From: Nakamurella flava
GTDB taxonomy: Bacteria > Actinomycetota > Actinomycetes > Mycobacteriales > Nakamurellaceae
Assembly (NCBI RefSeq): GCF_005298075.1
Contig: NZ_SZZH01000005.1
Location: 1-64,000, forward strand
DNA length: 64,000 nt
Direction of reading: 5' to 3'
Part shown: positions 35,324 to 43,190 of the stretch, one piece after another
How positions within the stretch are numbered: the first letter of the stretch is position 1
Layout of the letters: every line of letters begins with the position of its first letter
Translations under genes and position numbers: made by a program
The notes under the pieces: model-generated
What the model was told of the DNA's origin: nothing
The model's database searches: none
The model's input: the letters and a program-made list of their open reading frames with translations, nothing else

Positions 35324-36751
35324 TTAACCTGGCTGCAGTGTCTGTAACGCGATACCGGCCGCGCGCGAGAACCTCATCCGCTGGGACACCCGGCCGTGGC
35401 CGTCCAGGACGACCCGGCCGCGGGGCAGGTCATGGCTACCCGACCGCAACGTGTCGGCGATCGCCACCGGATCGTCGACCCCGACCGCGCGCGCCGCCGT
35501 CCACCAGAGCAGGATCGCCTCGTAGACGGCCTCGCTCAGAGTGGACAGCGGCGCCGCCCACGGTCCGAAGCGCTCGCGATACCGACGCTGCAGGTCGACG
35601 TTCGCCGGGGTCTGGAGCGTGCCCACGTAACCGGACACCGCATGCACGCCGCGGCTGGCCGCCACGCCGATGCGGGCGAGGGTCGACTCGTCGAGGGCCG
35701 GAGCCAGCGTCACGTACCGGTCGCTCAGACCGGCGGCGTGCAACTGCCGTTGGAACACCGCCGAATCCTGGCCGACGAAAGTCGACAGCAGCAGATCGGC
35801 GTCCGAGGCGTGCAGCGCCTCGATCACCCTGGTGAAATCCACGCTGCCCAGAGGAACCAGTGCCTCGCCGGCAATCTGTCCACCTTGGCCGGGGAGGACG
35901 CGACGCGCGGTGCGGTGCATGGCTCTTGGCCAGATGTAGTCGTTGCCCGCCAGGAACCACCGGCGACCGTCGCTGCGTCGCATCAGTTCCGGTGCCGCCG
36001 TGCGGATCTGATCCAGCGGGCGCTCACCGAGCTGGATCTGGAGCCGACCCGCACCGGACCCCTCGTTCATGATCGCGTACACCAGCAGGACCCCGGTGCC
36101 CCGCAGTGCCTGCGCGACCGCTCGGTAGGTGTGGGAAGCGGTGGCCACCAGGATGGTGCGGCAACCCGAAGCCGCCAGCCGCCGCGCTTCGGCCACGCCG
36201 GTCGCGGAATCGGTCGCATCGTCGCCGACCAGCAGCTCGATCGGCGCCGTCCCGTGCCGTCGCTCGGCGTTGATCTCGTCGACCGCCAGCGCAGCCATGC
36301 CGTCGACCGCGGCTCCGAAGAGACTGCCGGATCCAGACTTACTGGTCAGCAGGCCCAGCGGAGTGGTCCGGGAGGACGCGTGCCGCAACACGTGTCCGCG
36401 TCGGCGCATCAACCAGCGGAGCCCCTCCTCATCCAGTTCCTCCTGCAGGGTGACGAGGGTGCCGTCAGGGTCGTCGGTCATCCGCACCACCAGCCGCCCC
36501 CGCCAGGGCTGATCGTGCTGGATCTCGATCAGGGACGGGTAACGGATGCGGCCGATCCGGCCGAACACGACGACCGGGCCCCCGGTCTGACCGTCGATCG
36601 GCAGGGACAGCATGATCGCGGCGCCCGGTTCCACCACATCGCAACTGCAGTCGAACAGCCAGCCACCGGCGTCCCCCGACCCGAAGCGGGAGAACAGCTC
36701 GGTGCGGCGCACCGGAGTGTGCCGTCGCGCCGACACCACGACCTTGCCCAT
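35324..36751 (-). CDS. SRPBCC domain fused to AmiC/UrtA-like amide-sensing domain
   Basis: A 475-residue two-domain protein. Residues about 1-130 look like an AHSA1/START-type SRPBCC domain (MGKVVVSARRHTPVRRTELFSRF ... VTLQEELDEEGLRWL). Residues about 135-475 are a type I periplasmic-binding fold of the AmiC/UrtA group, with GLLTSKSGSGSLFGAAVDGMAALAVDEINA and the hallmark RWFLAGNDYIWPR. There is no signal peptide or membrane segment, so like AmiC it should be cytoplasmic. The ATG at 36751 is 13 bases after the ArsR stop. ArsR-SRPBCC pairs are common in actinobacteria; AmiC-like proteins regulate amidase and NHase genes. The fusion joins both themes and probably senses nitrile or amide. Function is inferred. 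Confidence 0.8.
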   Translation of the reverse strand: MGKVVVSARRHTPVRRTELFSRFGSGDAGGWLFDCSCDVVEPGAAIMLSLPIDGQTGGPVVVFGRIGRIRYPSLIEIQHDQPWRGRLVVRMTDDPDGTLVTLQEELDEEGLRWLMRRRGHVLRHASSRTTPLGLLTSKSGSGSLFGAAVDGMAALAVDEINAERRHGTAPIELLVGDDATDSATGVAEARRLAASGCRTILVATASHTYRAVAQALRGTGVLLVYAIMNEGSGAGRLQIQLGERPLDQIRTAAPELMRRSDGRRWFLAGNDYIWPRAMHRTARRVLPGQGGQIAGEALVPLGSVDFTRVIEALHASDADLLLSTFVGQDSAVFQRQLHAAGLSDRYVTLAPALDESTLARIGVAASRGVHAVSGYVGTLQTPANVDLQRRYRERFGPWAAPLSTLSEAVYEAILLWWTAARAVGVDDPVAIADTLRSGSHDLPRGRVVLDGHGRVSQRMRFSRAAGIALQTLQPG

Positions 36752-36764
36752 GGCTGTGCGCGGG

Positions 36765-37097
36765 TCAGGCTGACCGAGTGCCGCGACTCGACCTCGATGG
36801 GGCGACGGCATCGGCGTCGTCGAGCGAGTTCTGCAGCAGGCCCTGCAACAGGCCGATCACGTCGCGCATCGGCCCCTCGGTCGACAGCGAATAGTGTCGG
36901 AACCGGCCATCACGCCGCTCGCTGACCAGTCCGGCCGTGTGGAGCACCCGCAGATGACTCGACACTGCCGTCCGACCCACCGAGTCGATGGCGTCAGCGA
37001 TCTCACCGGCGGTGCGACTGTCGTGACGCGAGAGGAGATCCAGGATCGACCGCCGCACCGGATCGGCGAGGGCGTCGAATGCGGCATCCGTGGCCAC
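36765..37097 (-). CDS. ArsR-family transcriptional regulator
   Basis: A 110-residue winged-helix repressor: FDALADPVRRSILDLLSRHDSRTAGEIADAIDSVGRTAVSSHLRVLHTAGLVSERRDGRFRHYSLS. The metal-binding Cys pair of SmtB/ArsR metal sensors (ELCVC) is absent, so it resembles the ArsR subgroup partnered with SRPBCC proteins rather than a metal sensor. GTG at 37097 is chosen for the GGGAGA seven bases upstream; an ATG at 37127 would add ten residues. It is the first gene of the leftward nitrile cluster. The likely target is the inverted repeat in front of the amidase, or its own promoter. Confidence 0.85.
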   Translation of the reverse strand: MATDAAFDALADPVRRSILDLLSRHDSRTAGEIADAIDSVGRTAVSSHLRVLHTAGLVSERRDGRFRHYSLSTEGPMRDVIGLLQGLLQNSLDDADAVAPSRSSRGTRSA

Positions 37098-37226
37098 GGC
37101 TGTGTCTCCCTGCCGGTAGGGCCGCATGGCGGCGATCACTTCGCAGGGTACCGCCGCGGGCGAGTCGGCCCGCAGGAATCGAGGCGACTCGGCGACCGCT
37201 GACCTGCGCAGGGTGGGGTGACGGGT

Positions 37227-37471
37227 ATGACGACACACGCGGGTCACGGGCACTCGACGGACCTTCTGCCGCGCCTGCTGGAGTTGGACGCCGAGCTGCA
37301 CCACTTGATCGTGCTGGCGGCGAGCGACGCGGTGGCCGCGGTCAGCAGACCCGTGATTCCGACCGGGAGCGGTTGCGGGCCCTGGTTCTGGATCTGATGG
37401 GGCCACCCGACGTCCTGCGCTCCGTCCACGTCCGCAGCCGGCGGACGCTCTGGCTGGCCCGTCGGCCCTGA
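37227..37471 (+). pseudogene. class I SAM methyltransferase remnant
   Basis: An ATG at 37227 opens a 56-codon frame reading MTTHAGHGHSTDLLPRLLELD, like the N-terminus of a common actinobacterial class I methyltransferase. After about codon 35 the sense continues in another frame (DRERLRALVLDLMGPPDVLR ... SRRTLWLARRP, stop at 37471), which resembles the C-terminal end of the same family. The whole SAM-binding core is missing. This reads as an internally deleted and frameshifted gene. Evidence is pattern recognition over short stretches only, so confidence is moderate. Confidence 0.45.
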
Positions 37472-37511
37472 CCGGGGCCGGCGAACCTGTCCATGTTCGT
37501 AGGGTCAGAAG

Positions 37512-38774
37512 TCATCCACCGACCGGGGCCGGGGCGGACGCGACCGCGGCCACGAACCCGCCAACGAAGGAGTCACCGAGCCCGATAGTGGTGGGTCTCT
37601 GCGGACGCAGCACGAACGCTGGGACCGCCACTGCCGGGATGCCGCGATCGGCCAGCACCTCGACGGCCGCGGTCGACGCTGCGGCGCCGGGCTCGTGGAC
37701 CGGACCGTCCGCGGTGCGCCGGTAGTCGTCCGGGGTGAAGTCGTCCCCGTGGGTGAACCGGGTGCCCGCCATGATGACGCCGCCGCGGACGGCGTCCGCC
37801 CAGCGCTCGGCCTGTGGCCCGCAGGCCATCGCCCAGTACTTGGTGTGCACCACCACCGCCGGGGCCGGGATGGCCGCGTGCAGATCGGCCAGCGCCGCGG
37901 CCACCTGCGCGGGATCGAGCAGATCGATGTCCCGGCCGACGTGCTCGGCCAACTCGTCCTCGTTCATGCTGATCACGTCGACCACGTCGACCAGCCCGTC
38001 GAGCACGGCCCGGTGCAGCGATCGGTCGTGGAACCCGGCGTCCTCGTAGAACACCACCCCACCCGCCGGGACGGCCCGGGCGTCGGACCGGAGCCGGGCG
38101 ATCCGATCGTCGAGCACAGACCGGCCCACGATGGTGTTCAGCCCGGAGATCTCGAAAACCGCAGCGTCGGCGAGAAGCTCGGTCAGCTCCGGGCTCAGCC
38201 GCAGGTCGCGGTTGGGCGGGTCGTTGACCAGGATGACGCGGTTCGGGTGCTGAGCCGTCACCACCTGGTCCCCCACCCGCACGCTGGCCCCCGCGGGGAA
38301 CTGCACGATGACATGCGGCTCGGAGCTGTCGGCGGTCGCGCTGCTGACGTACCGGCACCCGGCCGGCAGCAGCCGCCGCACGTGGTCGTTGATGCTGACC
38401 AGGTGCAGGGTGCTGGTCACGCCGAGCCGGCTCATGGCCAGCGCGGCGCGGACCCCGGTGCCGCCCAAGGTGATCCGGTAGTCGAAGTGCTCACCGAAGG
38501 CCTCGAGGACGGCCGGGCTGGCCACGAACCGCTCGCCGCCGCCGCCGGTGCGCAGGAACCCGAGCACTGCTCGGACGAGCGTGCGTTCGTCGGTGATCGG
38601 GATCCACGGGTCCAGCTCTTCGACAGTGACGGCGTGCTGGTCGGCCAGCCGCTGGACAATTCCCGCGTCCCAGTCGATCTCCCAGTCGACCGTACCGCCA
38701 AGACCGAGAACGATCCGGGCGGCCGGGTCGAGGGGAGCGCGGCCCGTGGTGGCCGCGCTGCCCTCCGTGCTCAT
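37512..38774 (-). CDS. ADP-dependent phosphofructokinase/glucokinase-family sugar kinase
   Basis: A 420-residue kinase with a ribokinase-like fold of the ADP_PFK_GK family, known for ADP as phosphoryl donor in archaea and found also in some bacteria. Visible motifs: ARIVLGLGGTVDWEIDWD (substrate side), ISMNEDEL (the N-x-x-E Mg motif) and PTTIGLGDSFVGGF at the C-terminus (anion hole and catalytic Asp in GLGDSF). AGGGAG lies before the ATG at 38774. It is last in an operon with a CUT1 importer and a class II aldolase, so it probably phosphorylates the imported sugar or its ketose phosphate before aldol cleavage. Donor and acceptor are not proven. Confidence 0.8.
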   Translation of the reverse strand: MSTEGSAATTGRAPLDPAARIVLGLGGTVDWEIDWDAGIVQRLADQHAVTVEELDPWIPITDERTLVRAVLGFLRTGGGGERFVASPAVLEAFGEHFDYRITLGGTGVRAALAMSRLGVTSTLHLVSINDHVRRLLPAGCRYVSSATADSSEPHVIVQFPAGASVRVGDQVVTAQHPNRVILVNDPPNRDLRLSPELTELLADAAVFEISGLNTIVGRSVLDDRIARLRSDARAVPAGGVVFYEDAGFHDRSLHRAVLDGLVDVVDVISMNEDELAEHVGRDIDLLDPAQVAAALADLHAAIPAPAVVVHTKYWAMACGPQAERWADAVRGGVIMAGTRFTHGDDFTPDDYRRTADGPVHEPGAAASTAAVEVLADRGIPAVAVPAFVLRPQRPTTIGLGDSFVGGFVAAVASAPAPVGG

Positions 38775-38813
38775 GCGTCGCTCCCTCTTCGCGGCGATCC
38801 GTCTACCGACAGA

Positions 38814-39674
38814 TCAGTACAGGGTGGCCTTGCCGGCCGCGTCGAACAGCTCGATCTTGTGCGCGGCGACGACCTTCATCGCCGCGATGCACGGCGGCTG
38901 GATCGAGTTCGGCTCGCGCAGGGACGTATCGGCCAGCACCTCGCGCATCTTGTCGTGGTAGGCGACCTTGATGTCACTGGAGATGTTGATCTTGTTGATG
39001 CCGAGCTTGACCGACTGGCCGATCTCGGCGTCCGGGTTGTTGGACCCGCCGTGCAGCACCAGCGGGATGCCCACCGCGGCCTTGATCTGCTCCAGCAGGT
39101 CCAGGCGCAGCTCCGGCTTCATCCAGGACGGGTAGATGCCGTGGCAGGTGCCGATGGCCACGGCCAGACTGTCGACCCCGGTGGCCTCGATGAACGCCTT
39201 GGCGTCGGCCGGGTCGGTGTACACGATGGTGGCGGCGCCGTCCTCGGCCTCGCTGTCGGTCTTGCCGATGGTCCCGAGCTCACCCTCGACCGAGATGCCG
39301 ACCGGGTGGGCGACGTCGACGGCGGCCTTGGTGCGGGCGATGTTCTCCTCGAACGGCGACATCGAACCGTCCAGCATCACCGAGGTGAACCCGGTGCGGA
39401 TGGCGGTCAGCATCTGCTCCGTGGTGGCGCCGTGGTCCCAGTGCAGGGCGACCGGCACCGACGAGCGGTGCGCCCGCTCGATGATGGCCCGGGTCAGCTC
39501 CTGACCGGTGTGGGCCAGCTCGTCCGGGTGGATGGCGACGATGAGCGGCGCCTCCCGCTCCTCGCTGATGTCGAAGATGCCACCCGCCATCGCCCAGTCG
39601 CTGATGTTGAAAGCCGGGACCGCGAAGTTGTTCTCGTTCGCGACGTCCAGCATCTTCTTGCCGTCGATCAGCAC
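38814..39674 (-). CDS. class II ketose-bisphosphate aldolase
   Basis: A 286-residue Zn-dependent aldolase of the FbaA/GatY/KbaY type, cleaving a ketose 1,6-bisphosphate or 1-phosphate to dihydroxyacetone phosphate and an aldehyde. Catalytic Asp-His are in VALHWDHGAT, metal ligands also in SVEGELGTIGKTDSE and GTCHGIYP, LVLHGGSNNPD, and the phosphate site in INISSDIK. A tryptophan precedes the DHG where a leucine is usual (LDHG). The GTG at 39674 has AGAGGA upstream. Its place between importer and kinase shows it belongs to the sugar pathway of this operon, not to central glycolysis. Confidence 0.87.
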   Translation of the reverse strand: MLIDGKKMLDVANENNFAVPAFNISDWAMAGGIFDISEEREAPLIVAIHPDELAHTGQELTRAIIERAHRSSVPVALHWDHGATTEQMLTAIRTGFTSVMLDGSMSPFEENIARTKAAVDVAHPVGISVEGELGTIGKTDSEAEDGAATIVYTDPADAKAFIEATGVDSLAVAIGTCHGIYPSWMKPELRLDLLEQIKAAVGIPLVLHGGSNNPDAEIGQSVKLGINKINISSDIKVAYHDKMREVLADTSLREPNSIQPPCIAAMKVVAAHKIELFDAAGKATLY

Positions 39675-39711
39675 AGCTGTCCTCTTTCGTGGATGTTGAT
39701 GGAGCGCGCGG

Positions 39712-40596
39712 TCAGCTCTTGACCGAGCCGGAGGTCATGCCTCCGATGAAATACCGCTGGAAAATCAGGAACAACAACAGCACGGGAATGCTGCCCAACA
39801 CGCTCATGGCCATCATCTCGTTCCATTCGTACGAGTGCTGGCCCATCAGCAGCTGGATCCCGACCGGGACGGTGCGCATGTCCTCGGTCTTGGTCAGGGT
39901 GAGTGCGAACAGGAACTCGTTCCACGAGATCATGAACGTGTAGACGGACACCGAGATGATGCCGGGGATCGAGATCGGAACCAACACCCGGAACAGCGCG
40001 ACCAATGGCCCGCCGCCGTCGACGCGGACGGCCTCGTCCAATTCCTTGGGCAGGGTGTTGAAATACCCGGTCATCATGATGATGGCGTACGGCAGCGTGA
40101 ACACCATGTACGTCAGGATCAGACCCGGGTAGGTGTTGTACAGCTTCAGTACGACCATCAATCCGAAGTAGGGCACCAGCAGGGTGATCGGCGGGATGGC
40201 CTGCACGCTGACGATCAGGACGCTGAGGGCCTTCTTGCCCCGGAACTCGTAGCGGCTGAACGCGTACGCGGCCAAGAGCGACACCAGCAGGGTCAGAGCG
40301 GTCACACTCAGCGCGATGACGTAGCTGTTGAGGAAGAACCGCAGCTTCGTCGAGTCGGTCAGGATCGAGGTGTAGGCCGAGAACGAGAACGAGTCGGTGA
40401 TCAGACTCGGTGGCAGCGAGAAGATCTCGGTGTTGGACTTGAACGAGTTCGAGAGCATCCAGAGCACGGGCAGACCGGCGAACAGCGCTCCGACGGTCAG
40501 CCCGGCCAGCAGGGCGATCTTCGCCGGCCAGTGCGAGGCGGGGCGATTCTGCCGGACACCGCCGCCGGACGGCGCAGTCGAGGTGATGGTGGTCAT
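39712..40596 (-). CDS. CUT1 sugar ABC transporter permease, MalG/SugB-like
   Basis: A 294-residue permease with six helices. The EAA loop is YFNTLPKELDEAVRVDGGGPLVALFRVLVPISIPGI near residue 200, which docks the ATPase. The N-terminal SPPSLITDSFSFSAYTSIL-like segment is typical of MalG-type subunits. The ATG at 40596 begins one base after the stop of the partner permease. No ATPase gene is in the operon, so a shared MsiK-type ATPase encoded elsewhere, common in actinobacteria, must drive the importer. The sugar is unknown. Confidence 0.88.
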   Translation of the reverse strand: MTTITSTAPSGGGVRQNRPASHWPAKIALLAGLTVGALFAGLPVLWMLSNSFKSNTEIFSLPPSLITDSFSFSAYTSILTDSTKLRFFLNSYVIALSVTALTLLVSLLAAYAFSRYEFRGKKALSVLIVSVQAIPPITLLVPYFGLMVVLKLYNTYPGLILTYMVFTLPYAIIMMTGYFNTLPKELDEAVRVDGGGPLVALFRVLVPISIPGIISVSVYTFMISWNEFLFALTLTKTEDMRTVPVGIQLLMGQHSYEWNEMMAMSVLGSIPVLLLFLIFQRYFIGGMTSGSVKS

Positions 40597-40597
40597 G

Positions 40598-41554
40598 TCA
40601 GTCCCGCGCCTTCTGGTGACGGGCGTACCAGAAGGCCAGCACCATCGACAGCAGGAAGACGATGACCGCGCTGGTGGACGCCAGGGAGAACTCGTACTCG
40701 CTGAACGCGAGCTTGTACGTGTAGGTGGACAGCATCTCGGTACTGGTGCCGGGTCCACCGCCGGTGGTCATCCAGATCAAAGCGAATTGCTGGGACGTCC
40801 AGATGACGTCGAGCATCGCCATGCTGATGATGATCGGTCGCAACTGCGGAATGGTGACGTTGAAGAACTGCTGCCGGGCGGTGGCCCCGTCGACGCGGGC
40901 CGCCTCGTACAGGTCCCTGGGAATACCCTGGAGGCCGGCCAGCAGGCTGACCATGTAGAACGGGTAACCGGCCCAGATGTTGATGAAGGTGACCGCGATC
41001 AATGCGGTGGAGGGCGACGAGAGCCATTCCACCTTCTCGCTGATCAGACCCCACTGCTGCAGGATGTAATTCAGCACACCGTTGGGGCTCAGGATGAGCC
41101 GCCACAGCACGGCGATCACCGCGACGGTGAACAACCAGGGCAGGAAGTAGATGACCCGGAAGACCGCCCGGGTGGCGTTCGACAGCAGGGGCGAGTTCAG
41201 CATCATCGCGAACGTCAGCCCGAGGACGAGGTGCGCCACGACGCTGGTCACGGTGAAGATCACCGTGTTCATCAGGGCCTTGAGGAAAATCGGGTCGGTG
41301 AGGATCTCGCCGTAGTTGCCGAGCCCGATGATCTCGGACTTGCGGGTCATGATGACGTTGTTCTTCAGCGAGTACACGATCACCATGACGATCGGTACCA
41401 ACATCAGGACGAGCATCAACAGGACGGTGGGCGACAGGAACGCCCAAGGGGTCAGATTCTTGCGCCGGCGCGGGGTCCGTCCCGCGGCCGCCTTACCGGG
41501 CGCAGGCGGCACCCGGTGCACCGCTTGTGTGACATCAGATGTCGCCGTTGCCAT
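40598..41554 (-). CDS. CUT1 sugar ABC transporter permease, MalF/SugA-like
   Basis: A 318-residue permease, partner of the MalG-like subunit. Six helices are visible from about residue 37, and the EAA loop is GLQGIPRDLYEAARVDGATARQQFFNVTIPQLRPII near residue 215. A basic 36-residue N-terminal segment precedes TM1. It is second in the operon, 89 bases after the binding-protein gene; the stop is one base from the next start. Imports a sugar or oligosaccharide with the lipoprotein encoded upstream. Confidence 0.88.
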   Translation of the reverse strand: MATATSDVTQAVHRVPPAPGKAAAGRTPRRRKNLTPWAFLSPTVLLMLVLMLVPIVMVIVYSLKNNVIMTRKSEIIGLGNYGEILTDPIFLKALMNTVIFTVTSVVAHLVLGLTFAMMLNSPLLSNATRAVFRVIYFLPWLFTVAVIAVLWRLILSPNGVLNYILQQWGLISEKVEWLSSPSTALIAVTFINIWAGYPFYMVSLLAGLQGIPRDLYEAARVDGATARQQFFNVTIPQLRPIIISMAMLDVIWTSQQFALIWMTTGGGPGTSTEMLSTYTYKLAFSEYEFSLASTSAVIVFLLSMVLAFWYARHQKARD

Positions 41555-41643
41555 CTTGGTCCTCCAGACGATTGCGAGTGCGGCCCTGGGCGGCCGCCCG
41601 CCCCCGGGAGGGGACGGGCGGCCGGCCCGGTGGGATCAGCCGG

Positions 41644-42951
41644 TCAGAACTTCTCGGACCAGGCCTGCTGGACCTTCTGGAGGCCGTCGGTGGTGGACTC
41701 GTCACCCGACAGCACCGCCTGCAGTTCGGTGTCGAAGGTGCGCATCAGGTCCTCGGCGGCGGGCAGGCCGACGAACTCGTTGGCCGGGTAGCCGCTCTGG
41801 TAGATGTCGAACGCCTTCTTCATCAGCGCGTCGGACTGCACGTAGTCCGGCACCGACTCCTTGTTGCCCGGGAACGCTTTGGCCACCGAGGACAGCTGCG
41901 AGTTGACATCCTTGCTCATCAGGAACTGCACCAGCTTGAAGGCCTCGGCCTTGTGCTCGCTGTTCTCGGCGACACCGATACCCCAGGAGGCGTAGGGGAT
42001 CCCGCGCTTGCCGGAGTACCCGTCGGTGGCCGGGATGGCGGAGATGTCGAAGTTCAGGTTCGGGTTCTTCTCCCGGATCTGGTTCACGTGAGCGAGCGAG
42101 TCGATCATCATGCCGACCCGGCCGTTGGTGAACTCCTCGACCTTGTCCTGCTCCTTCATGGTGAACGAACCGGGAGCGATGACCTTGGCGTCCCACAGCG
42201 ACTTGACGTAGTCGACCGCGCCGGTGACGTCGGCGTCGGTGACCGCGGGCTTGCCGTCCTTGAGCATCGAACCGCCGGACGCCCAGACCCACGACATGAC
42301 GTCGTTCTGCACGCCGTTGGGCGCCTCGAGCGACAGCGGCAGGACCCAGCCCTTGGTGTCGCCGCCCAGCGCGGACACCTTGGCGGCCGCGTCGGCGAAC
42401 TCGGTGCGGGTGGTCGGCGCGGTCGACACCCCGGCCTTGGTCAGCAGATCGGTGTTGGTGAACATCGGGTAGACGAAATTGACCACCGGGATCATGTAGG
42501 TGGAGCCCTCGAGCTGGACCTGACTGGCCAGCTGGGAATCGTCGTAGCCGGCGTCGGCCATCAACTTGGACAGGTCCGCGATCGAGCCCTGCTTGACGAA
42601 GTCGGCGACCCAGGCGCCGTCCAGGCCGACGACGTCGGACATGGTGCCCGCGGCCGCGCCGGCGATGACCTGCTCCTTGGTCGAGGAGTACGGACCGCTG
42701 ATGAGCTTGACCTTGATGTTCGGGTTCTGCTTCTCGAACTCGTCCATCATTCCGCGCAGTGCGTTGGCCGGGAGCTCGGGCTCCCACCACTGCGCGAATT
42801 CCAGCGTGACCTGATCCCCGGAGGCCGCGGCCGAGCCGGACCCGGCCGGGGCCGCGGAATCGCTGCCGCCGCCGCAGGCGGCCAGCCCCAGGGCCAGCAC
42901 CGCCGCACTGATGACGGACACCGACCGCCGCATTCGAGCGCCCTTGCTCAT
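41644..42951 (-). CDS. extracellular sugar-binding lipoprotein (CUT1)
   Basis: A 435-residue solute-binding protein, family 1. The lipoprotein signal ends in ALGLAAC (Cys26), followed by a Gly/Ser linker. VTLEFAQWWEPELPANALRGMMDEFEKQNPNIKVKLI is the classical N-lobe start. GGAGAACA stands directly before the ATG at 42951. A near-consensus promoter (TTGACG, 18 bases, TAGTGT) lies at 43072-43043 and tandem TTGCGC repeats just downstream of it, so the operon is probably controlled by the divergent DeoR protein. Ligand undetermined. Confidence 0.9.
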   Translation of the reverse strand: MSKGARMRRSVSVISAAVLALGLAACGGGSDSAAPAGSGSAAASGDQVTLEFAQWWEPELPANALRGMMDEFEKQNPNIKVKLISGPYSSTKEQVIAGAAAGTMSDVVGLDGAWVADFVKQGSIADLSKLMADAGYDDSQLASQVQLEGSTYMIPVVNFVYPMFTNTDLLTKAGVSTAPTTRTEFADAAAKVSALGGDTKGWVLPLSLEAPNGVQNDVMSWVWASGGSMLKDGKPAVTDADVTGAVDYVKSLWDAKVIAPGSFTMKEQDKVEEFTNGRVGMMIDSLAHVNQIREKNPNLNFDISAIPATDGYSGKRGIPYASWGIGVAENSEHKAEAFKLVQFLMSKDVNSQLSSVAKAFPGNKESVPDYVQSDALMKKAFDIYQSGYPANEFVGLPAAEDLMRTFDTELQAVLSGDESTTDGLQKVQQAWSEKF

Positions 42952-43017
42952 TGTTCTCCATCCGAACGATGCGTGATGTGCCGATCCGTGCCGGTTCACG
43001 CGAACTGATGCGGTTCC

Positions 43018-43072
43018 TTGCGCTTTTGCGCCAGGATGGCTGACACTAACGCGCATACTCTGGCACCGTCAA
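43018..43072 (-). promoter_or_regulatory. sugar-operon promoter with tandem repeat operator candidate
   Basis: On the minus strand TTGACG (43072-43067), an 18-base spacer and TAGTGT (43048-43043) form a good promoter. Just downstream, 43018-43031 reads TTGCGCTTTTGCGC on the plus strand, two direct TTGCGC units two bases apart. DeoR-type regulators often bind direct repeats, and the position would block transcription start, so this is the candidate operator for the divergent DeoR gene. Confidence 0.55.
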
Positions 43073-43190
43073 GCGGAAAGCAGCAGGAACTTGCATGGCT
43101 AGCGCGCGAACCCGCACAATCAGGCAGCCGATCGGTGGGGGCCCGATTCGGTCGGGACGTCACCCGCTCGAAGCCCGATCCGGAGGACTG

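Noticed and set aside
33482-35340. cobalamin riboswitch before cbtB/cbtA
   Set aside because: The gap before cbtB is only 31 bases and the region before the amidase has a leaderless promoter; no B12-box-like sequence was found.
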